From contig JAMKCF010000001.1 in assembly GCA_023634235.1 (NCBI GenBank), positions 3,095,606 to 3,159,605 of the forward strand: a DNA stretch of 64,000 bases. The letters run 5' to 3'. The number at the start of each line of letters is the position of its first letter. Position 1 is the stretch's first letter. A program made the translations under genes and the position numbers. Positions 31,201-43,200 of this stretch are shown in pieces. Origin of the DNA: Pisaster brevispinus (Eukaryota; Echinodermata; Asteroidea; Forcipulatida; Asteriidae). The notes under the pieces are model-generated. The model made no database searches, was not told the DNA's origin, and saw only the letters and a program-made list of their open reading frames with translations.

Positions 31201-34200
31201 ACGTTACGGCCGTAACGCTTCTCAGATACAAAATTTTGGGGATCAAAAGTGATATATTTTTCCATAACCGCAGTACTTCGAAGTAAAAAGTTTCTCAAAA
31301 TGCATTATACTATCCAAAGCTGCTGTACTTCTTACCAAGTAATTTTTTATCGCCATTAATTTTCAGAGTCATTACCAAACGTATACTTTCCCTTTAAATT
31401 TGGACACCCTGTTTTAACTGTCATTTACATGTAACTATATTGTTAATCGTCTGCTCAGAACTATGTGGTTATTAGTTGCAATTTCATATTCATAATGATC
31501 AAAATGTCATATGAAAAATGTGTATAAATTTGAAAAAAATTAATCAAACTCAACAAGTGAATACTTTACTTAGAAAATTAATGTTTGTTTTTGCTCAAAA
31601 ATTACTCTGGAGACCACTCTTGATCAATAAACCCCATTTACCAGGAGCTCCAAAATATGAATTTTTTTTTTTATGAAACCCATACAAATTACACTAACGA
31701 CCTTATAGTTTTGAGCAGACCAGTTGAACAATTTGGACACCAATTTTGTTTAAATTTCCAGCAAATTCTGACACCCTTTTACCAAATCCCGGCTAAAATC
31801 TTGATACATGAGATTAAAAAAGAACAAGCAAAGTTGTGTTTGGTAAACACAAATGCCCCGTAAGCCAGTCCGTTTCTTGACAATTGACCTAGGGGGTCCA
31901 AAAAGTTAGTCTTTTTGGGGATCCCAAGACGAATACTGACACCACATTTGGAGAAAATATGCCAAGTCCTTCTCAAGTTACCAATCAGACAACAGTTTTT
32001 TTTAAAGCCATGATGACCTTGACATTTGACCTAGGGTGTCCACAAACAATAGAATTCTGGGGGATCCCAAGACCAATCAACAAACCAAGTTTGGAGATAA
32101 TGTCAAGTCCCTGCCCAGACAGTACCCACAAGTTTCCTATAGTTACTTCTTAAACAACCTTGTTCATTCAATTGCACAAACTGATGGTCGACCCCCGTGG
32201 TAGCTATACGTGGTGATAAAGCTTACCCTGGGACTGAGTTCGATGGTGGCTGGTTTCATTGGGTCCACTATCTGCCATACGATGAGTATCACCAAGTCAA
32301 TCACAGCCATGAAGCCAACTATGGCGATTAACTGGCCATCTTTAATCACCTGTCAAAGAAAGAAACAATATTTTTAAAAACCCTGCACTGAGCAGAAGGA
32401 CCGTTAAGTGATACCACATAATCACTAATTTACACACGGTTCAGACACTATGAAAATCTTCTCCTTGAAAACTCAGTGAAATGCTGTTTTGGGGATTAAT
32501 TTCAAGGACTTTCTTCATTTCACAATGTTTTTACCCTGTTTACCCATATCAACAGGGTGAAAATACCGTAAAAAAAATATTATTTCCTTGAAATTCACCC
32601 CAAAATGGCATTTCACAGATATTTCACTGAGGTTTTCAAGGAGAAGATTTTCATTGTGAGACAGGTGCTCTGGAGTTGTGCCGAACCAAACTATTGAATT
32701 CGTCAGTACATGAAAAGTTCGCAGTTTGAAACAGTTAGGAGCGACTGGACGCGCTGGAAGTCGAAAGATAGTTTGTTGCAATAGTTCTGAACGGCTCTCT
32801 GGAGCATCTTGGTTTCCGATGTAGATCTTGTCATGAGCAGAACCTAACGTAAATGTTATTAAGTTAAGTTCACCTGTCTGAAACAAAAATTTGTTTGGGT
32901 CGACCTAGATTCGCTCATTTTTTATTTGGTTCTGTCTGATTAGGTGTAAGTCATTTCTCCAAAGTGTTATGACTGCTGGGAGTCAAATTCCTTGATATCC
33001 TAGAATGGACCATTCCACATATCTAAGAGGGACGGACTTTTTGTCTTTCTTTTTTACAGGATTTTTGCAAAAAATATATTGGATGGTGTGGTAGTACATA
33101 TTGCCTTTTCGCTCGTCTGGATACAGTTGGAGGGCTTGCCATGCTCTTAAAAACTTAGATAATCGGAGATATATATAACAAATACTGAGTAGCTACAGAA
33201 TTCAAATTTTCTTAGACATTAGCTGGTCACGTAAAGAAGCCACTTAGGTGTAAAAGTTATGGGAAATGTACATATTTAATAGATCTTAATATTTGTATTG
33301 GGGATAAAGAATTTTTTCCTTTTTTTTTTTCCTTACACCAATGTGTATTAAGCACAGGCAATCACTCGGGTGGGATTCGAACCCACGACCTTTCGGTGCT
33401 AGATATTGTACATATTTATTTTTAAAAATATAATATAATTGGATTGTGGTAGTAAATATTGGCCCTTTCGCTCCTCGGGATAAAGTCAGGGGTGTTTCCA
33501 AATCACTTTTTACCAAATCCTGGCTAAAACCTTGAGCGGAAGGTCACAGAAAAACTGGAAAGTTTACCTTCTTCTTCATTTTGATATTAGTGAAGATCCG
33601 ATGCACCCTCCAGGTCTTGCTGAACATCGCACCGAAAGCCAGAGTGAAGCCCAGGCAGAGGACCCATGCTCGTGACTGCATCAATAAAGGGAGAAAACAA
33701 CACGTAAAGGACAAAGGACGTAAAGTGCGCAAAGCAAAAGGCATGCCAGCTTGCTGTTGGTTCAAGTGATGCAACATTGCAAATCCACTGCGAACACGCC
33801 CATGCACGAAATCTTCTCAATCAATAATAAAATACATTTTCGGTTATCGCAATGTTTTTTCTGCTACAGAATGTACAAAAATTGGCTTACCGGTAAACAG
33901 GTGTTTATGCTTACTGCAGCAGGAAAATGTGTGCAAGCATTTATAATCGTACTTCCACAACTTTTCGTAAAGATTTTACGGCACTTGTGCGCATTCTCAA
34001 ATGGACCTGAATTGTTGCATGACTTCTCTGCAGACTTACAAGAAATGGTTCCATAGGATAATATTGTCTTCGTTAGACTTTTTTCTTCTTCTTCGTTTTC
34101 AATACATGAGCGACTTTTGCAGTCTATACTTTGAGTAGCTATTTTACTATACGAACCGTGCAGATCACTGTGTAGGCTTTTTCACTCAGAGAGACACCAT

Positions 34201-37200
34201 GATCTATGCCCAGGAGTACCACGCTGACGTAGGTCAGTATACCGCCCATGATGATCAGATTGTTGAGGAAGGGACTTGACATCTTGATGTACCTTGGGGA
34301 TTCAATAAGGGAATAAATGTCAAAATACCACGGAGAAAGCTACAATGGACTTAAAAAGTATCAGTGGCCCTAACAGGAGATGTTAATTTAAAATATATTG
34401 GGGGGGGGCTGAGGGAAGCTGGGGCAAAAACACAATTTCAATTTTGATTGATTAATTGATTGATTGATTGATTGAATTTTGGGGGAGGCTATTCATGTAC
34501 CAAACCACAAATATATGTAAATTTTGGCAAGAGGGTGTGGGAAGGTGGGGGCGAAGGGTTATAGGAGGTTGGGGGGGGTTAAGGGCAGGTTAACCCTTTG
34601 CATGCTACGGGCGCAAATTTGCGCCCGCAACGTTTATTCCCTCACTGCTATGGGCGCATATTTGCGCCCAACACAAGTCGCTACTTGTTTTGCATACAAT
34701 CGAGCTTTCTTTTGACCCCTGACATTCATCCGGGTACTTTTTGGACACTTCGATATGTGGAAGCCATGTTACGAACGAAAACGCAACAATTTTTATAGAA
34801 AAAATCCTGAAATTTCCGAGTTTTTCCCGCGACTGTTATCACCGTAAAACACAAGGCAGTAAACATGGACGCCGCAGCAGCATTCTGGGAGATTTTCGCG
34901 GATTCTGACTCGAGAGAATCGGAGTTTGATGACGTTTTGGGAGGCGATAGCGACGATAATGCTTCAGTTATGTCTACTGACAACGTGGAATATATTGAAT
35001 ACACGTCTATTGACGACATTGGGGCCGAATCTTACGACGACGGCAGCGTTTTTGTGCAAGGAGGGGAACGGGGTAGAACAGTCCAAGGTGCTGGGATGCT
35101 TTTCAACGTGCTTTACCAAGGGCCTACGATCATACATGGCTGATGGAATTCAACCAGCTACATCATGGACAGATGATCTACATGAATATGATCCTGAAGA
35201 TGGCACCGAACCAGGGTACAACAACAAATAAACTCTGAGAACAATTGGACATGAACATTACTATATTTATTTGATCTTTTTTAGTCATTTGCAAATTTGT
35301 GTTGTGTATGTCATGATGTACATGTACATGTGAACACATGCACACACACACAAGTTCATTTTTGAGGAAAATCATGAACTTTGGAAGTGAGTATTTTCTA
35401 AATTCTGCATCCAAAATCAATTCTGTTTGACCTAAATGGTTGCCAGTATTATACTCTACATTTGTCTTATTTTGCATTTTGCAATAAAATAATTCCTTCA
35501 CACAGAAAAAGGCTTTTTAGTACAACCGTGTGTAATTTTAATAGTTATGCAAAAAGATTCCAGCGGGCAGGAAACAGTGTGTGTAGGGAATTGTAATGTG
35601 CAAAGGGTTAAGGGAGCTTGAGATCAACTTCACAAAAATCATCAAAAGGACAGTTTAGAATGCCCCAGATTGCATGGTAGGGCTTTTCTAAACAAAGATA
35701 AACATCGAGTGAAAGCATTCAGAGGACCCTGTTTCAGTTCAGCCTCAACAATTTGAGTCCAGAATGCCCCCCAGCTTTGCTAAAATACTGGGCAGAAACC
35801 CTGGTAGGAGAAAAACAGCTGACAACCAAGGAATGCAAACTTATGCAACTCACTTGTTTCATAACAATAACTAGTTTTTATATAGAGAGCTTTATCTGCA
35901 GGCATCTCAAAGCACTTACCAATATTTATTTCCAGACAGGTTTTTTACGTTTTTGAATTAATGAGACCCATTTATGTAAAACCTTGCTTAGGGTTTACAA
36001 GGTGCTTTGGTGCATTTGCCAGAAACACCAGGCAAACCCCTTCACTTATTTTGTTTGATTGTTTGTTTGTTTGATTTCCATTTGTACAACAACAAAAGTA
36101 CAAGAGTATTGATTTTTCAAGTAAATAAATACAGATATAAGACTAAGTTAAGTACAAATGAGGGTTGAAACCAGAGGAGGTACAACCCTCCTGTAGTGGA
36201 GCACCCCAACTGCTGTGAAAATGCTGCACTGGTTTCACAAATGACAATTGTAATATGAAAGTTAGTTAAAGTAATATAGTTTTGAGTGATAAGCATAACT
36301 GTTTTTTTAAACATGCATTACACAACACACAGGACCAATAGATTTACATCCCATTCGATGGAAGAAGCATTAATGGTCAAGTGCCTTGCTCAAGGACACA
36401 AGTGTCAAGACCGGGACTTGAACCCAGACTCCTCTGATCAGAAACACCAGAGCTTGAGTCCAGCGCTTGACCCTTCGTTCACGACACACCGTTTGTTGCT
36501 TTACCTTTGGTTTCTGTATCTCATATTAAAGAAGAGGAATCCATGAGCCATGATGATGCCTGCAACAGCAATGGAAGACATGACACCGAAGAGAGCCAAC
36601 GAAACCGTCAGTAACTCCGTTTTCGTCACCTGGGTGTCTCGCGGTAGTTCATCCCCACCACCTGCCAGCAACCAAACAAAAAGACATGATGAAGTGAGAG
36701 AGAGCTTTACGGGAAAGCTCCATTAAAGAATTTCCGAGTTTGGGCCACAAAAACCTGAAGACTATTCATCCTTTTCACTCATTAGGTGTGTTTACATTGA
36801 ATTACTTGGGTCATTTAATTTATTGGATGAGCAGTTAATCTGCCTGGGGCAGTCAGCAGCCCTACTGGTTTGTGCATGATCCAATTAGATGTTTGTCCAC
36901 TGCTTGGAGATATATTTACATGGAGATAACAGGTGTGAGTTGTCAGACGGAAAGAATGTTTCATTTGAGCATCTTCAAGATGACTATTAAAGCTATTATA
37001 TACAGGATTGGTAGAGCTGAGTATGAATTTGAGTAAAAGTAAGAGTATGAGTTCAATATGAAGTCTGGGTAAGCATACAAGCAATTTTTATCAGTACCGA
37101 TACTAGGATGAGTACGTGTGACATGTACGACTATGTCTAACAAGTATAAACACGAGAACAAGTACGACTATGCGTACGACACGAGCACAAGTGTAAGTGC

Positions 37201-40200
37201 AACTTAGTATAAAAAATGTGCGAGTATGAGTTCGAGTACGAGTTCGAGTATAAGTATGAGTACCAGTACGATGAGGATAAGTTGAGTGAGAGTCTGGGTA
37301 TGAGTGCAATTGAATATGAGTACAATATGGAGTCTTGAGTATGTGCTTAAGTCAGAGAATGAGTACCAGTACAATTCTTAAAATAAGTTTGAGTAAGAGT
37401 ATGAGTACTAGCATGATGATGAGTATGAGTGTGGACAAGAGTCTGAGTATGACTGCAGTGCGATCAGAGTATGGGTACAAGTATCCGCACTAATATGAGC
37501 TTGAGTATGAATACAAGTACGAGTATGAGTATGAGTAAAAGACATAGAGTTATATATAGGAACTAGAGGGCGCACTAGCCTAGGTATGTGGCCCGACAAG
37601 GGCAGCGCGGCGGCCATTTCTTAAGTAGTCAAAAACAACGTCTAAACTATTTGTGCGTGTTGCAACAGAGCAATGGTTAACAATGAAAGGGTTTACTGTG
37701 AAATTTATGAATGCCAGTGAAGACTGTTTATAGTACTAAATAATCCCCGAATAAATATAATATTTTAGAATAATATTCCTTCACTTTGGACAATAAATCG
37801 TGATCGTGGCATGTGTGTGTTCATCCTCTATTGAAACGAATAAACTAAACCCCACGAAAACAACTTTAATACAGCCGCTTGTTTTTTTTAGACCGCATAA
37901 TGTGTATTTAGCAAGCACACCGCGTAATTCGTATTCAATGTTGCCATCGTACAAATTGGCGCGCGTGTCTCCTTGCGGTCCCGTCGCGTTTGTGCACGTA
38001 GCACTACCAGCGCGCCCTCTAGTTCCTATATATAACTCTATGGTAAAAGACAAGTTGGGTTAGTAGTGCGAGTATGAGTATGAGCACGACATACTACAAA
38101 TTTGCTCCACAGAAATTAAGAAAGTTATCAATACCTGCCCATTTGAATCCGCTCCCTGAGGATAGATTGAGCGAGTCTGTCACGGCGTAGTATTCAGCAA
38201 CTTTCATCTCCACATCCCCCTGAAGCTGTTTGTGAACAGTCGAACCAAGTCTCTCCCCTTCACGAAATTGAACACTTCCCTGCATAAGGGTGGAGTAAAT
38301 TGTGCTTACTTTTATGGTGCAAAGAACGTTTCGTCAGTGCAAAAACAATTCATTAAAAATAGCAGTTACAATACGGCCAAGTTAGAAGTTGTCAAAACGT
38401 TGTATACAAAAATATCGCAAAAAAAAAACCTAAATGTACAATTGCACACAAAACAATTATGTGAAGCGATAGACGCCCAAATGTTTTTGCACTGAAAATG
38501 TTGTGCGACATAGGCATGGGAATGGCTGATGAATAAAAAAAAACAGGAAACGTTTTTAAGTTGGAGTGCAACTTGTTAGAGTCCCAAATTTCACACACAA
38601 CACGAGCACGCAGCGCGAAGTCCCTTACGGGCAGGGTCCAGGTCACAATACACACGGTACAAAACATGGGCATTATTTTGTCAGTAGACTTTCAAAAGTC
38701 TCCACATGTGTACATGTATCTTTGCTGCAGCAGTAAATGTATTACGGGCAAACACTATTGCACTGTACCGTTAACAAAGCCAGGAATGAGGCAAGTCTAT
38801 ACATCCATTGCGTCTCTCACTGCTGCATGCGCGTAGCGGTGCATGGAAGACCGCAAGCCGCATATCGGGCCAGCTGCCGGGAGGCAATTTATTGATATCG
38901 TGCCATTTCTTTCATGAATGCCCTGTGAATCCGCAATACGATTACAAAGGTAAACTTACAATTTCTGACTAGAGAAAAGTGATTAGCGAAATCCAAATGT
39001 ATACCACCTACATACAACTCACCCCCAAATTTTATATCAAATTCACACTGAACTCGAAGACCACAAACTTGACAGGGAAAAAAACCAAAACGGAATTCCG
39101 GTTTAAACCGAAGGATTCTCATGCCTGCAAACAACAATTTTTGGCCACATCAAGATCTATGCATCATTTTTGCACCGACACAATAGCCGCATTGCAGTCG
39201 CTTGATTCATCGGATGCAGCGAGCCATGAGACTTACCGTGACGCCCCGGAAGTTGGTCTCATTCATTGCTTTGGCAAACATTTCAAGCAGACCATCGTCG
39301 GTGTAGTCGAAATTCCAAAACCTCTCAAGGTCTCCTCTGGCTCGGAGGGTCTCCAAGACGCTGTCAAACGCCTTGGCCATGACCCACACCCCGTCGTACG
39401 CATAGCCGTGAAACGTCGAATATTCATCTCCACGGTTTGCGTTATATAACTCTTCGTACTCTTGTGGCGTCTACAAACCATGAACAAAGAAATGAAAAGA
39501 GATTATTAATACAAAAATGAAGACCTGTGTTAGACAGGTGTAATAACCGATAAGAAGATGATGATAATGATGAAGACAAAGATGAAGAAGGAAAAGGAAC
39601 ATAAAGAGGGAGACAAAAGCGAAAACGAAGATAAAGGAGAAGATTCAGAAGATAGTTTCTGGCTTGATTGGCAATGCCAAACTCACAACCTACTGTACCT
39701 GTGTGTGAGCTCAGTGCAGTGTACCAATCATCATCCTGGATACGTGGCAGAGGGTGACCCCCCCCCCCCCAATGTTTCCATACTTTAATGATATGAACAT
39801 ATTATTTTCCTCTACTCCTGAAGTCTCCGGAGAACGTGCCCCCCTCCCAAATTTCCAGTGCCCCCCAGGTGCCCACTCAAAAAAAAAAAATCACGATAGT
39901 GCTCTCATTAACATGATTAAGAAAAAGAAAAGAGAAAAAAGAGGAAAATACGTGTTTGGAAATTGTACATTGAGCATTTGTATTTATCAAAATGGTTAAA
40001 TTAATTGTAGTCAACAATCGCAATCAGGATCGCTATCGTTGCCACAAAATGCCATAAAGAGGATGGTGGTCCCCTGCCAAAAATAAAAGCATGCCCCCCC
40101 CCGGCCCCCTGCGCCCCCCCCCCCCTTCACCCAAAAAGTCCTAGCTACGCCGCTGAACAACATGACCCCCAATACCAAAAGTTATGTCACACCAACGAAT

Positions 40201-43200
40201 CTAGAACCAAGCTACAACCTAGTCTCTACAAGTTAACTTAGCAAACTTACATATCCCGATATTGTCTCATCTTCAGATCCGCTCAGTGGCAGAATATCAG
40301 TCGATATTGAACCCTGCAGAGCCAGCTGCAAATCCGCTTGTGAACATCCATCAGAATCGTCGACACGGCGCCACCAATCGGCAGGAAACGAGCCAGGTAG
40401 CAGCCACACGTGAGTCTTTCCGTACATACCTTGGTTGAAAGCCTGTAAAAATAAAAATATACGTCATTTTAATAATATACCATTTCGAAGAATGAAATCA
40501 GTTTGTCTTCTTTGAAACATACATGTCCAGTCTAGAGCAGTATTTATTTATGTTAATTTCCTTTATTTTAAATATTTCTTGTAAAGACCCTTCTTTTGTT
40601 TACAACAAACACTGTCCACCATTATTATTTTTATTTGGGAGGCCTTTTCGTAAGTCTAACACCGATTTGGCAAAATTTATGTGCCCGTTTTAGCAAGACA
40701 TTAACACAAACTATTTTTGTATGAATAGGTTTTACTTTCTGTTTTGGATGGTAATAATTTTATTTATCATTAATTTGTTTATAAATTTGATAGCAATTCG
40801 CTTTAAAAACCGAATCTTTTAACACCTTTTGGCTACAGGGAACACGACAAAAAATGCTTCCAGATTGTTCACTGAACCAGACAAATCCAAAGGTCAAACT
40901 TCATCCTCGTTCCCAGGGGTGATCGATCTCGCCGCGCTATCTTTCCCAGCATGCCTTGCTCGATCATAACCCCTGGAATTGGTTAATTAAAATGTGCTAG
41001 AATCTAGCACATTTTAATTAGGCCTGGGCCGATCCGTTCTACGCGCGCGCTCAAGTACGGTAACCCGTAAAAGAGGCATCAAGTCAAAAAGCAACTGGTC
41101 CTCTGTCATTCTTCTTTGATTTTGTGATAGTCTAACTGTATGCAGTTAAGGGTGACCGTGTAAAAACATGATTCATTTGAGATGGAATCGCGTCAAAATA
41201 CTTGCATTTTTACACGCGCGTACTAAGCGTCCTACAAGCGCCATACATGCGCTCAAAAGTTTTTAACTACGCAAAGTAGTCACCCTTGGGAGCCAATCAG
41301 CGCTGTTTTCCAGTACATCCCTACCAGGGGTTAGTGACGAGAGGTATCGATACGGCGCGCTGCCCATGGTAGCGAGGCTGAACTTGACCCATTTCTGGTC
41401 AGCCATTGTTTATTGAACCACAACTATGAATCTGCCACTGACAGAATTGCTAGCACAGCTTGGCGTACATCGGTAGGGCCTCTTGCGTGCCACTAGCACT
41501 GCTCGTTTTTCAAAGCCAGTGTCATACGTTTTCCTTGTCAATAGTAGGCCTAAATAATTGAAATGAAAATAAAAGATGTATTCGACGTTCGTTACCAAAT
41601 TAACCTTTTCACCGAAACTCAGGAGTCATTTTGCTTTTCTGCAGAACAAAAACCTTAACATAATTCCCAGTTCAGTTCATCGTATATCTGAGATGATTTG
41701 AACTGCCCGGGGCAACATACAATGACAGCAACGCACTATGGAGAATAGAGATCCGAGGTCACTCCAAAATTAACTTATTCATAATTGAATTGGCCATACA
41801 GAATCGACCGAATAAGTAACTGGTAAACTGCGCATCTGGAGACAAAGATGTATTTATAACTCTCCGTCGTTCTCGCAGTCTCTCTCGTGAACTGAGTTTG
41901 CTTTCAAGCTCAAACCCTCTTGAGAAGAAGTCAGAGAAAATTAAACTTCGTCCAACTCTCGGGACTTGAATAAGGAAAAAGGAAAATCGTGTGGAGATAA
42001 ATATCACCGACCTTAAGAGTCTAACATCCGATGAGTTTCTGAAAAGGTAACTGGGCCTACTTTTTTGCCCTCCAGTTTTCGAATAACTCAAAATCCAACA
42101 ACTCTTTAAAAACTCCATACAATTACCGGTAGGTGGTCAATTTTCGTAGAAACGACGACGACTGTTAAAACATCAAGTCTTCACCCTTGAGTTAAAACGG
42201 TAATTCAGCCGTGCAGTGTTAGTGTAATTTTTAAAATGTGTTTTTAATGCAAGTTCTCACAAACCTAAATTAAACAAATGTTTTTAACAACTATTCATAA
42301 TTGCTTTTGTCATAACATAAATAATTTATTAAAGGAACAACAATAATGTGATCAAGCAGAGCGGTGGAGCAACAACAATAATAACCGTATTTTCTTCCCC
42401 AAGCTTCTTTTATATTATTTCCAACATACAGCTCTCCTGGTTTGGTATTGTAAAGAGCCCTGGAGAGCTGCTGTTAATTTATAAAAATATATATTGTCAG
42501 AAACAATACCCTTTGAAATAGTGTAGTTTTAGAGGAGGAGGTTATTTGTCGCAAACAAATTTTAATCTGAGAAAGGCTTCAGGCATGAAGCCTTTCTCAG
42601 TGCAATAAGTGTGTTTTTCATTCATTCATTTTTTGGGAACTTCGATGTCAAACTGAGCCACACTGTTCACAGGTTTCTTTGTTATTTTATGCATTATGTT
42701 GGGAAACACGAAGTGAGTGTACTGGTCTTTGACAATTACCAAAAGTATAAACTGCCTTTAAAACAATTGCATGTAAACATCTATTTACTGACAAACTTTG
42801 AAGAAGGTACTAAATAAAATATAATATACAAAAAGACGACCTGATTGATTTGTTTCCGCACTCATTTTGGGGTCGAGTGAAGTACGATGTTTTTTTTTTT
42901 TTAACGTAAGGTATTAATTTGGTAATCACTCTTTAAATGAATTGCAATATAAACTAACGTAAAAAGTACACCGGCTTTCGAAATCATTTTGAGAACCATT
43001 TCACTTCGAAATAATGTGGTTATGGAAAAAGATATCAGTTTTTACCCCCTTAAAAATTTAAATCTGAGAAACGTTACTGTCAGATACGCTCTCAGATTGT
43101 GTATTCCGATTACGGATTATTCTTCCTGCGTGGACATAACCGCTCCGGATTTTCGCCTATGTCTCAAAAACGCTACCACCTTTTGAAGTGAAACTTTCAC

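Noticed and set aside
37103..37325. Thr/His/Ser/Tyr-rich antisense ORFs
   Set aside because: Six-nucleotide microsatellite translated in two frames; no homology.
39558..39788. Lys/Glu/Asp-rich 76-codon ORF
   Set aside because: Purine-rich GATGAAGA simple sequence followed by the C-rich repeat; typical chance ORF.
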